DNA of 64,000 bases, from positions 29,258,023-29,322,022 of the forward strand of contig CM043797.1 in assembly GCA_023974075.1 (NCBI GenBank). Reading direction: 5' to 3'. A program made the translations under genes and the position numbers. A model generated the notes under the pieces. It had not been told where the DNA came from and did not search any database. It saw only the letters and a program-made list of their open reading frames with translations. This DNA comes from Chaenocephalus aceratus. Its lineage: Eukaryota; Chordata; Actinopteri; Perciformes; Channichthyidae. Positions 43,179-57,319 of this stretch are shown here, piece by piece; position 1 is the stretch's first letter, and each line of letters begins with the position of its first letter.

Positions 43179-45496
43179 GCGTGCATGTGTGTGTCTAGAT
43201 GTGCGTGGATGCTACAGACTGTCCTCAATGACTCCTAACCACCTTTCAGCAAGCCCAAAAAAAAACATGAAGGAAAAGTGAGTACAGAACAAAGGAAAGA
43301 AACAGTAGGTTTTGGCAACATTATTGCAAATGCTATTCAGACTTATTTTATGATAGGGGAGATACGACTCTGATCACCACTGTGAGCTGAATAGTAGCAA
43401 GATTGTTAGTCAGTATATTAGCAGGCTTAATTTTCTCAAAGGTATCTAATAAAAATGGTAATTTACCAGTTTGGAATTAGAATGTGTAAGCCGGCCTGAT
43501 TATGATCTATTTCATTTTATTCTAGTCTTTATTCTTGTTTTAACACATAACACATCCCATATATGTTGATTTGTATTATAACTCATTCCAAGTTAGTTTG
43601 AAAAACAAACAAATATTTAAGACAATACATAAATAATGAAACGCATCTCACTGGCAACCCAATGGCAGCTCTCCTGTGGAAAGGTGGTTAAGAAGGAGAG
43701 GTATACTTCAAATGAAAAGAGTACAAGAGCAATTGAGTAAAAAGTGTGAAAGAAAGGCTGTTGAGGAAAGAGAAGATGGTCAGCTGTGAAGTAGTTGTTC
43801 ATGTTTTATCCGATGGTGAAGTGTTTCCTGACAGAAGGTGATAAAAGAAGAAGCAACTCTCTTTAAAGTTTAATGACACAACACTGATCCCCCGCCAACC
43901 AACACTGGATAACAGTTTTCAACAGCTGAGAAAAGCCCCGTGCGTAAGTGTTGTTTGTGTCTTTTCCTGCCTCAGCATGTTTGTTCTCTCTCGAGCATTT
44001 ATGTATCTTCCATTCTGTTTCCACTGTTTCATTAGAGTGTGTGTCTGACTGTGCGTGTGTGAGAGCTTCCTGCTATTGTATTTTACTTCAGCTTCCACCT
44101 AGCACAAATGTGTTGCATGTGTGTGTGCCAGAGGAACCGGCTTACCTTTACAGTAAGTGCCAACAGTTTCCATGAAGGGGTCGTGACTTTTTGCCAGGGG
44201 TCAGTGCAGGCTGTGTTATAAATGTCCAGGGGGTCTGGTTATGAAAGCACATTGTCCTTTGATGTTTGGATTTTATGAGCATAATAATCACGAACAGTAC
44301 TAATCATCCACAAGGTGCCTGCCTAAAAAGTCTTGGGAATCTGACCGCATCTGCAGAATACTTTTTCTTGCCTGAATAAATCAGATCATGTAACGCAATA
44401 TCTATCTTAAAAAAGACGTATAAAGCGTTTAAACTGCGAGTCATTTTAATGTTTCCAATTTTGTTCGTAGCTCATTTTGAATAAGGCACTCTTCTGCACT
44501 TAACACTGCATTCCATATTTTAAATAATGTATTTTCTTACCAACCTTCCAGGAGCACTATAACCTAATCTGAATTTGATTGTGAGTAAAATATAGAGTTG
44601 CCTTCCACTTTCGTTTTGCCTTTCACTACAGTCATCGAACCCCACAGTGCTGTCGGATGAAGGAACATTAGAACTGCTAGACGTCAAAATGAATCAAGCA
44701 ATTAGGCCATGTTAGGGAATTCTGCACTGCATACCATTAGTGAGAAAAGTGTGTATGCTTTTCTTTTTCCCTTTACAAGATGATTACTGAACTAAATGGT
44801 ATCTACATTCAAGATATTGTTTTACAGTTTGCCAGACCTCCTACAAGAGGGAAACATATTCCCGTACAAAAGAAATCCAAGTCAACAGCTTTGATTTTTG
44901 CCAATTGAAAGTTGTACTGCAAATTGAGGCACACATGTGTCTGACTAGGTTTAGAGACATTAGCAAAAGGGAGAAGTTGAGTTGAAAACCTTGCTTTTTA
45001 TCACAAATGTTAGGCCTTGTACTCCATATGGCATGTCAGGGTCATCCCATGCTATTCTTTCCGACCATTTCTTCCTTGTGACGAACCATAGTACTACAAT
45101 AAAATATCCCAGCCCTGAGAACCTTTCCCCCATAATCCATCATTATAAAATACACTCTTTTAAAATAGTTAAAGAGACCCTCGCATATACAAAATATAAA
45201 TATACACATTCTCTTAATACTCATTTATGAATATATTGTGTGTGTTTAGGGTACGATTTGTTATAGTAAATATACTGACACACTTTGGGTATAGTGGCCT
45301 GCAGATGGATTGATAAAAAAACAAAATGTCATGGTTTCAGACCACCACCTAAAAGTCTTGCTAAGAACTATATCTCCATCCACCATGCAATCTGCTGCTT
45401 TTTAGGGATAGTAAAATCTCTGCTGGACTAAAATATGCATGTTGGCACTTTATGCAGGCAGATAAACCATGCACTTATGCGCACACGCGCGCACGT

Positions 45497-45498
<2 letters not shown>
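43170..45498. other. Unique noncoding DNA
   Basis: No supported gene. A possible 61-base exon (44092-44152) is described in the findings. Confidence 0.4.

Positions 45499-45534
<36 letters not shown>
45499..45534. repeat. (AC)n microsatellite preceded by GCGCACGTGCGC palindrome
   Basis: CA tract with an upstream alternating purine-pyrimidine ACGCGCGCACGTGCGC segment (45484-45500). Confidence 0.9.
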
Positions 45535-45537
<3 letters not shown>

Positions 45538-46163
45538 CACAACATTTGAGAGCAGGAAGATAGGTTCCTAATGGAGAAAACAGGTTGATATTTGGATACA
45601 AGTATATTTTGCCCTCATTTCTTCTCCTAATGCATCTGATATGTCATAATGGCGCTCTTGAAAGGAAAGTTAGATGGATAAAAGTAGTTGTACAAGGCAA
45701 GGATGAGACACTTGACTATTACATTAATGTGGCAGATGGGGAAAAATGTCCAAGGTGACAGGAGAAATGCTATTCAGGGTAAAATGCTTCAGAAATATTC
45801 CTCCTATCCAGCAGTGCTAAATATAGGCTCATTAAAAATCTAAAGAGCCCATTGAGGGGGAGGGGCAACGGTGTAGATGGGAAGAGAGTTTGTCAGAAAC
45901 TCAGAGAGTTAGATTAGATGGAGGGATTGATAGGTACAAGAGACTTAAGAGGGGAAGTGATGGTGAGAGATGGAAAGTAGTGTTGGAAGAAATGAAAAGT
46001 AGGGGGAAGCACAGAGAATAAGCAATAGGGCGATTCCTTTCTGCATCACAGTGCAAAGGGAAGCGTGTCACTTCCATCACATAACAGCCACCAGATTGTC
46101 TGCTTCTCCTTGTATTTCTCTACTCTCATCCAGTATGCAATAGCCTTCTCCTATTTGGCCAGC

Positions 46164-46356
46164 TGAAATAGAAAAATGCCTCATTGTCATGTTTCACTTC
46201 CATTTCCTCTCTAATTGAAAATTGAGGTGAAATAGAAAAATGCCTCATTGTCATGTTTCACTTCCATTTCCTCTCTAATTGAAAATTGAGGTGAAATAGA
46301 AAAATGCCTCATTGTCATGTTTCACTTCCATTTCCTCTCTAATTGAAAATGGAGGT
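46164..46356. repeat. 64-bp tandem triplication
   Basis: Three copies starting at 46164, 46228 and 46292 of a unit containing TGAAATAGAAAAATGCCTCA and TTCACTTCCATTTCCTCTC. The copies are essentially identical (the last has one T-to-G change), so the expansion is recent or homogenised. Note TGAAATAG..CTAATTGAAAATTGAGG symmetry within the unit. Confidence 0.95.
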
Positions 46357-47982
46357 GGAGGAGTAGAGTGGTGGTGGGTGGAAATGATGAGGGAGAAACA
46401 GAGTTGGATGAATAGAGAGAGAACTACAAAGTATGGATCATTTTAAAACCACATTTAGAGTTCAATCATAAACAATTATCTTTTGAAGTAAAGATAAGCC
46501 AAATGTGAGATAAAAACATGCAACAACCAAACAAAGACCAAGGTCGGGTTGAGACACATAGCCAAGCTTATTTTGTTTTACTTGACGGATGTCAGGTTGT
46601 GTGCAGTCTGAGTTGATTTGCTCCTAACGGCCAATTCAACAACTGTATACAACGTTGGCTGTTAGCAATGGATGCCTGGGAGTGTGCCATGTGTGTCCCA
46701 GCCTATGACCGATATCAGCAGTCAGCTAAATACCTTTATGTTATTTCTTAATGTTAAGTCTCTCTCATACTTCCACATTCATGATGTCAATACATAAAGC
46801 CATAGTTCACACCACCACTGAGCAATTTGAATCTTATTGCAGCTTTCTATTAACTATGTATGCAATCATGTTGCTTTCTGTGAACAGCAAGATGGCTATT
46901 TACTGCTGGTAACCTAATGTCTTATGAACACATTTGTATTTTTGTTATGCTTCTACTGGTTATCACTGGAACAAAATTAGACAATATGAGTTTATAAATT
47001 GGGTTTTGGTACATCATACATATTGGGATACTTCTGTCCATTTTACATTAGATAGCTACACTGCACATTTAAATGTTTTATGTTGATTAATCCTTAGTTA
47101 TTTTAAGGTCAAATGCCATAGTGATATCATAAATCATTCACAAGTAAATTATTTTAAGATGTTTCCAAAATCATTAGATGTGTTACTTGAGTTTACATAA
47201 ATGTTTTAATGTATCTTTATTTAATCAGTCAGACTTATTAGGATTAAAAAAGAGAAACAAGAGCACAAGAAATAGGCATAAAAACACAATTGGCATATCA
47301 GAAACAAAACAACTACACAGTTACAAGGCCTTAATCAGATATAAGATTCATTGAAAAAAAGACATTGCTTTGGAAGAAATTGTGGAAAAGTGTTATGTAC
47401 TATGATACACAGGAGTTAGCTGCTGAAGTGCTGATGCGGCAGCGTCACAAATTCTCCATACATTTACAATTGTGTTAAGGTTTGAAGACGACAGACCCCC
47501 TTTAATTCTACACTAGAAGCCTAGCTTCATTTTAAAATGGTCAGTTAAGTCTTGAAATGTCTTTTAACCAGCTAAATTATGTATATAACAGCAAGAGAAA
47601 ATATTGGTTTTAATGTTAAGTTTTTTGGAAATAAAATCAGTGTGACTTGCACCTGCACCAGATTTTTTCTGCGGGAATAGAAGTAACGTTTTTAAGGTGT
47701 AGTGAGATCTGTGTGGTATTTCCAGGTGCAAGTCCATGTTTATTCTGCACGCGGAATAGATGGAAGTAGATGAGCATAAACAGCGATGACACCAAATGAG
47801 ATATGAAGGGAGAAACAGAAACAGACAGAAGCAGAGAGATAGGTCTTGAGAGGAATGGGAGCAGAAGATGAGAGAGAGCCTTTGAGGAGAGAGCAGCTGC
47901 TCAGTCGAACCACCACAGGGCACATTTCAGAATGCATGACAAGGGGAACCTTCGAGGCCTTCGTACATACACTGACACAAAC
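46357..47982. other. Unique noncoding DNA
   Basis: No gene, RNA or element boundary recognised. Confidence 0.5.
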
Positions 47983-48035
47983 AGACACACACACACACAC
48001 ACCCACACACCCACCCACCCACACACACACACCCA

Positions 48036-48105
<70 letters not shown>
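47983..48105. repeat. (AC)n microsatellite with CCCAC interruptions
   Basis: About 120 bp of CA repeats; the left part alternates with CCCACC units. Confidence 0.97.
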
Positions 48106-48110
<5 letters not shown>

Positions 48111-49110
48111 ACACATGTACACTACACACACATCCAAGTTATTATTTGCAACATGGTGTATGCATTCAAAGACACACATGTGGGTATGATCCAGCCTAGC
48201 TGCCTCTGCTCAGACTATTAATTATGCCATTCAATGATGTATTAATAAAGTCGAATTTTGAGTGATTCTACAGCCATAGGAAAAAAAAGGAGCTGTAAGT
48301 ATTCTAACAGAAATTACCTTTAGAAATGCACAATGTTTTAGTTGACATTTTTGGACTAAAATCGATGATCTCAAAAAGCACAAGCACATTGCAAGCAACT
48401 TCAAGGCCAAATCAAAGTTGCTATCTATGAGTTATTACAGTCAACTACAAGCTTTATAGGTGGGTTTGACAATTCCTGTTCAAATGCAGGCTCAGTCAGA
48501 GCCTCTATGGTCTTGGTCCTTTGAAAGTGTATTTTCGGTTGGATTAGCTTAGAACACGTAAAGAACAGTTTGAGCTTGCCTACTGTGATTGATAATGTTT
48601 ACTTCGTAGCACCTTGGGGCGGATACACTTACAGTCATTTTAATACATGGCGTACAGTGACCTTATCCATTCCCAGCACAGATGCACCAAACATAAACCT
48701 AATTAGTCAAGATAAGTGAAAACACCTGTGAGGGTGTGTGGAACAATTAAGGTGAAAAGTCTAATGTAGGCATCAATTCAAAAGACAAAAAAAAAGGATC
48801 TAAATTATAAAACCTGAGTAAAACCATGCTATTTTCTTCTCATCTGGATTTATTTTGTTGTGTTAATGAAGATATGTTTATTTTATATGTAATTCAGAAT
48901 AGCTATCAGTTCACCACGTCATTCACTCTCAACCTGGTATCTCTATTAGCTAATTGCCCTAGTTTTATCCATTCTTCCCTCCAACACTTACTTCATCCCC
49001 TGCTACCTTCTGTCCCTCTCTATCTCACAGGGCTGTGAGGGCAATTAGCTTGTTTTACTGCTGTTCTAGTTTTACTGGCTAGGGAGGAACACTATAAACA
49101 CTAATTAACA

Positions 49111-49132
49111 CACACACACGCACACGCACACG

Positions 49133-49188
<56 letters not shown>

Positions 49189-49194
49189 CTCTCT
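49111..49194. repeat. (AC)n then (TC)n microsatellite
   Basis: CA repeats with CGCACA interruptions on the left, followed by CTCTCTCTCT. Confidence 0.95.
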
Positions 49195-49818
49195 AGAATC
49201 AGCATATATCAGCTTAAACTCATAGACATTCTCAATTTAAAAAAGCCTACAATAAAACTCCAGGTGTCACAATGCTGAGAAAAAAAACCCTTTCTGTAAA
49301 TTGCAAACCCTGTACATAAGAGGGACACAAACACAAGACACGGGGTATTGGTGGTTTAAAATATTTTTGTATATTGCAAAAGAGGATGGTAGGGTTGGAA
49401 ATGTTGACAGGTGAGTCACAAGAAAGCACACTCGTGGGAGGAGAGCGTGGAAGGTAAGCCATGCCAACCAGACAAAATGTAAGGGTGAATTTGCAAAATC
49501 TTTAACAACAAACATCCACCAGTCTGACTATTCACACATAACATCACAAAAACGTTACTTCCACGTCAAATTAGATCTAACTGAGTTACGCAAGTTACTG
49601 TACAATCCAAACTGAAATAAGGTAAATATGTGTATATAAATATACAGTATATATATTACACTACGATTTTTTGTGAAGCTGAAACTCAAAACACACATCA
49701 TACATGTTTATCACAACAATATACACAATATTACTGTAATGTGCTTCATTCTATTGCACTTCATAGGTAGTGAAACTCACTACAGCTCAATGTGGCCAAT
49801 TTAGCTTAAATGGAGTGG

Positions 49819-50655
<837 letters not shown>

Positions 50656-50658
<3 letters not shown>

Positions 50659-52133
50659 GGATGCGGATAGTCCTCACCTTGATTCTGGCGCATTGCTGAT
50701 CGTTTTATAGATCTATTCTCATCCACCATCTTTGTTTGTGACGTAAAGAGTGTAAGAGTCACGTTTCTGAATCGGACACTGAGTGGATGCAGTCACAGCC
50801 AATCGGAGTCTGATTCAGAGGGTTGGATGTCAGTTCTGTTGTTATGTGTATAACGAGAGCCGGTATAATTCCACGCGCGAAAACAAAATATAAATTGGAA
50901 TACGTTATTTTAGTGTCTTAAAAGTAGACTGAGGTATGAAGGGTTAACGTTACACATCGTAGGATAATTTTTAGTCATGTTCTGTATACATACTAACATA
51001 TAAGGGTATACTTAGTGTGGTTACTCCATGTTTACTAGCTATAACATTAACGTTACATCACTCTTTTTTCACTTCTTACTCAGTCAGCCAGAGTGCAGAT
51101 ATCACCATTAGATTCACAAACCTGAAACATCATCCATTTCTTGACTGCTGGTGATGACATTGTTGTCAGCTGCTGATACTGCTGCTGCTGCAGCTTGTGG
51201 CGCCTGCTTCGATGACAATAACTTTCTAATATCCATAACTGTATAGGCTATTAGCGTAAAACTCGTCAGGCTCTAGGAAGGATCACTTCTTCTTCAGGGC
51301 AGGCTACGCAGTATGCAGGATAATGTCCCACAGTGGCTGCCTCTCTGGTGGACTCCAGTACTGCACATTACTCCCGAGACGTTTTCAAAAAGAAAAGAAA
51401 AAGAAAAATTCAGTTTTTTATTTTAAGTGAAACATCCAGGGCTTTTCAGAAAACATCCGGGGCTTGAGCCCAAGTAGCCACCCCTAGCGCCGCCACTGAG
51501 AGCTCGCGGATCAGTAATGAGTGACCCGACAGTGAAACTAAACATATCTATAACTAGTTACGATAGTTTGAGAGGTAATTAAAATAGCTACGTGTGATAT
51601 TCTAACCTGAAGTGTGTGTTTTGTCCGCTCACCGCTGATCATGCAGAGCTGCGTGTCGACTCGTCAGGAGCTGATCTCTCTCTCCCGTCAGATTAGACTT
51701 CACTCGCGTTTATGTCCATATCAATCAGATCTAGCTAGTTCTAGCTAATGATATGACTACCTGCTTATTAAAAGACACTTAAACAATAAGTGTCGCTATG
51801 CAACCGGGTGAGGCCACAAAGTGTAGCGCAGCATTATGCATTTGTTTACATGCCCACCGGAACCCGAGGCATTACCAACAGATCAACGCACAATCAACCC
51901 ATACAGGACATCTCTTTCTCCACATTACGTGTTAGACATTAGAATTGACTATTCTTGTCTGTCACATACTCTTTTGTCTGTCACATAAATGGTGCAAGTT
52001 GCGCAACTGATGTGGTATTGCGCTAAACGGAAATTATTTTGAACGGACACTTTGACCGGAGAGATTTAGATTTGCCGGTCTTCAGCATATTTTACCGGTC
52101 GTAGTCCGGTAATTACCGGCTAACGGGAACTCT
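50656..52133. other. Inserted segment after duplication copy 1, probably transposon-derived
   Basis: The sequence departs from copy 2 right after ATACACAG. The left edge CAGGGATGCGGATAG and the right edge read on the minus strand (CAGAGTTCCCGTTAG) agree at 10 of 15 positions, which could be decayed hAT-type termini, but no 8-bp duplication is visible. Internally, 51439-51498 read on the minus strand starts CAGTGGCGGCGCTAGGGG, a familiar fish hAT terminus whose partner I cannot find. No transposase frame. Rich in CGG/CCGG compared with its surroundings. Confidence 0.4.
51439..51498 (-). mobile_element. hAT terminal fragment (CAGTGGCGGCGCTAGGGG)
   Basis: Minus-strand terminus followed by TGGCTACTTGGGCTCAAGCC and CCGGATGTTTTC, matching a family with AGCCCCGGATG subterminal repeats (CATCCAGGGCTTTTCAG also occurs nearby). 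Only one end is seen. Confidence 0.5.
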
Positions 52134-52374
<241 letters not shown>

Positions 52375-52810
52375 AATTGTAGGGGTTGGTAAAGTATTGA
52401 TCCAAAGGGGTGTCGCGTAATGATGACTGGTGCGCATGAACATGCAATATAGATTAAGCCATGACAGCAAAACAAAGGCCTATAGAGACATTCACAGCTA
52501 GAAAGCAAAGCCTGAAGACACGCAACACCAGAAGAGAACATTTGCTGCCTTGCAAACACAGATTCACAAGACATGAGTCAATGAATGGCGACTCCACAGA
52601 TGTGAATTTCCCATATAGTTCTTTACACTTGTGTAACTGCATGAGAATGTGTTGATGACTAATGTCTCAGTCTGATAAAGCTAAAAAGAAATCCTTGACT
52701 GCCTTCTCGTTTAAAGAAAACACTGACCTTTCAGAGGAATTGAAGGCGAGAAGACAAACATTCACAGACACCATGGCACTTTTAAAACTTGAGATTCTTA
52801 CTTTGCCTTA
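52375..52810. other. Unique noncoding DNA
   Basis: Nothing recognised. Confidence 0.5.
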
Positions 52811-53014
52811 GAAGAAGAAGAAGAAGAAGAAAAGAAGAAGAAGAAGAAGAAGAAGAAGAGAAGAAGAAGAAGAAGAAGAAGAGAAGAAGAAGAAGAAGAA
52901 GAAGAAGAAGAAGAGAAGAAGAAGAAGAAAAAGAAGAAAGAAGAAGAAGAAGAAGAAGAAGGAAGAAGAAGAAAAGAAGAATAAGAAGAAGAGAAGAAGA
53001 AGAAGAAGAAGAGA
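52811..53014. repeat. (GAA)n-type purine tract, about 200 bp
   Basis: Almost pure A/G: AAG/GAA triplets with AGAGAAG and AAAAG interruptions and one T near 52982. All frames across it encode E/K/R or S/F/L runs and are artefacts. Confidence 0.97.
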
Positions 53015-53506
53015 ATGAATATGTATATCCACATGTTTGTGGGTATTGTTGATATCATTAGCAACATATGCATTTAAATATCAATGAACTGTGTGTGCAT
53101 CTTTAAAGAGAATGTGCTTTAAAATTGCATGACAGATTTCAAGCATGGCAATTTCAAAGTATAATTGGAAATATTTCTGTGCGTGTGTCAGGTAAGTGGT
53201 TGATAAACGCAGTGTTGTTGCGGTTAGAGATAGAGATGAAGAGACAGGTGGAGTGTTTCTCTTGTCTTCGGAGTGAACTGTATATTAATGAGCTTCTTCG
53301 ACTAACCTTCCTCTGCTGCTGCTCAGGAATATGCACTTCTTATACTGAAATATACACACCTGAGAACATAAATAGGAAATCACCTGACTTAAACCAACTG
53401 ACCAGTTATAGGCAATATTTATGTTTAAAACATGTTTTAAATTGTAATAAATGACCAACCTAATTGGAAATAAACCACTTTAGGCTATCCTAAGGATATG
53501 GTTAAG

Positions 53507-54377
<871 letters not shown>

Positions 54378-57190
54378 TCTGTTCCTCAGTGATACGCTGT
54401 GTGTGGCTTCAAGGCTGTACGAAAGCAAGGAAAGAACAGCCCTGAGGAGAAGGACTTTGGGTTGAACAGAACCAGTGCAGCTAGAATTAATATAGGTGCG
54501 TGTGTGCATGCGTGCTATTGTATTAGTTGTATATATTGCCATGGCCCATGCATGAACCTATATCCAACATTCATAAACAAGTGCAAATAGAATTGCACAC
54601 AGAAAGAAATACATGTCAACACTCTCAGGGAATACTAACACCTACACACCAGCAGACACTTACAAAAAAAAAGTCAAATTAACACATTAACTTTCTCTGT
54701 GACACTTGATTAACATAACATTACCAGTGAGAGGGAAAAGGGAGAAGAGAATGGTAAATAAAATAAAAAAGGCTGAACACAAGAACACGTATTCTGCCCA
54801 GTCAACAGTCTTTTACGAACAAATTACAACGTACTCAAACGTATTAAAGACTACAATCAATGTTTTCTTATGGTGCAAAAAAAAATGATATTAAGCAACC
54901 AGTCATGCCAACGTTTTTTTTATTTGAACTGTATTGTCATACTATATCTTAGATATTGTATTTAAGTGTATTTGAAGTGTACTAAGTATTATGTTCGTAA
55001 CCTGTATTTAAATCAGGTTTATAATTATTTGAGTGACCGAGATCATGTAAGTGTATTTCAAGTGTAACTATGTATTAATTTATTGAGCTGTACTTAAATC
55101 AGAAAAAAAAATAAAAAATTGTCAATGACAATCATTTCATTTAAATCGTTTATTTGACAGGGACAATGCACAGTAATGAACACTTAAAACATTATAATGT
55201 GTCAAGCGTAACAGTGCCAGATTTAGCTTTGAGCTAATTTCCATCCGCAATCAAAACTTGACCTATACCGTAAGTAAATCAACCTTTCTCTATTTGTTTG
55301 GTTGGTTTATTTACATATAAGAATAATGGCAAGTGTCCCACTCGTGATTTTATAAGAAATGTTATTATGTTTAAACCGTAAAGAGAATGAATCACACTAT
55401 GCTAAAAGCTCAGACACATTGTGTGGTACTATTGACATTACTACAGTAGGTCATCTTTTAATGAGGAATTGGAAGACTGACGTTCCCTTGGTATTGTATT
55501 GTAAATGCCAGCCACTCAGTCAGTGTGAATCACAGTCTCTGTAATGATAAACAGTAGCACAGCTTATGCATTTGGAGGTGTGTGTGGGTGTTTTCAGGGA
55601 ACAGAAGGAAAGGTTGGTAGAAAAAAAAATTATGAAATGAGAAAAGTTCAACTCAAGAAAAGTTGAGCAAAAGAAAGAGTTAGGAACAACTAGTTAGTTG
55701 AGATAGTGACGAAAGGTTAAAGTTGTATAAAGATAAACTGAGAATATTCACACATGTTACTGGCATATTGCCCTGTACAGCCTCGCATAACATTTTCTAC
55801 TTCCAAAAATAAGTTTGCAATTGTATTTTGCTCTGGAAAGTCACGCCATGATTATACTCTCATGGAAAAATAAAAACATTGCTCCATAGTGGATGTCACG
55901 ATCAAGCCCGGCTTTATTGTCTTACAGCAAAAAGAACAGCTGTTGATGTTGCAAACTGCAGAAGTTGCCTGCTGGGCAGAAGAGTATAAATTCATGTTTA
56001 TTCAAATCCCCATTAGGAGGAATAACACACACAATAATGTGTGTTCATTTAATGTGTGTCTACATGCACTGATATACACACAGAAATCACTTGATATGCT
56101 TAAGGCATTCTAATTTGGCCCATGCAGACACTAGGACCCATGCACTCTGCTGGAAAACTGGAAGATAACAAGAGTTTGATGACCACCTCAGGATGATTAA
56201 AGGCTCGCTCACACCCATGCACACACATACTTCCTCCTGTAGAGCTATGGTTATACTCTGTCAGGAGCTGGGAGGAAGCAGCACACACAATTTCATATAA
56301 TCTAAATAAGGTTTTTATCGCTAATCTGCAGTAGGTGCAGCAGGAATGCAGAATTAGTTTGGATAGAAAGTTAACTTTCTTGTCAGCTAGGATAATCTTC
56401 TTGGGTACGAGTTGGATTCAATATATTTTGAGTGTTGCTTGGGAATGTGGATTCTTGATTGAAACGACATATTTATATTTTGCTATATGGAGTTTAAAGA
56501 GCTATACGTGTATTGTACATGACACATTGTTTTGACACGAGCTATGCATTAGCTCTCAGTTTCATGTAAATGTGTAGGAGGCTGTGATGTTCCTTCCACA
56601 CTAATTTAAACAGATTTTCCATGAGTCCTTGTTTCCACTTCCTTCTTTTTAAACCTGACCGAGTAGGATTACTTAAAGCCCTAAATTGAAGATGAATAAT
56701 GTAATAGGAATGCCTGTCGTTGTTGTTCCTCTTGTAAATCCGTCAAATTGCTGCTCAATAAGTCGTTACATGTATTTACTAGATCATGTAGTAATTGTTT
56801 TAAATCCTCTAAAGCCCCAGCTGTGTCAGGGGAGACTCAAATCAAAATCCATGCTTCACAGTGATATAGAAAGGTCTTTATCTACATTTAATGACCCATC
56901 TTGTACGTTTAAGGGAAACAGATCTATTTACACCTAAATCCAAATATTACATTTCAACAGTTACAATTTGTCATTTCGCTATGAGCAATGTGTCCGATAA
57001 GAATATACACCCTGTGTTCCCTTCAGCCACAAAGTTTGTCCGTTGAATTGTACTAATATTGGAAAGCAACACAATCTCATTTTGAATGCACTGTTCACAA
57101 ATCAACAAGACAAAAACAAAACCAGGAGATGGCATTTCAGAATCAATAAAACATTTCCCTTACGTGGCCTTTGGATACTTTGCATACTAA
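54378..57190. other. Mostly unique noncoding DNA
   Basis: Contains the LINE fragment at 55135. A degenerate direct repeat sits at 54966-55012 and 55051-55101 (AAGTGTATTTSAAGTGTA and TGTAYTTAAATCAG). No gene supported. Confidence 0.45.
55135..55260 (-). mobile_element. LINE 3' end fragment (L2-like)
   Basis: On the minus strand it reads TTAGCTCAAAGCTAAATCTG, TGTGCATTGTCCCTGTCAAA then TAAACGATTTAAATGAAATG, a fish L2-type tail (GTCCCTxTxAAATAAA). The 5' limit is approximate. Confidence 0.55.
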
Positions 57191-57221
<31 letters not shown>

Positions 57222-57228
57222 TGTGTGT

Positions 57229-57283
<55 letters not shown>

Positions 57284-57319
57284 TGTGTGTGTGTGGGTGT
57301 GTGTGGGTGTGTGTGGGGT
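57191..57319. repeat. (TG)n microsatellite with GGTG interruptions
   Basis: TG repeats broken by GGTGTG and GGGTGTG variants. Confidence 0.97.

Noticed and set aside
52789..53073. Open frames of E/K/R or S/F/L runs
   Set aside because: Translation of the GAA-type purine tract on either strand, with no protein character.
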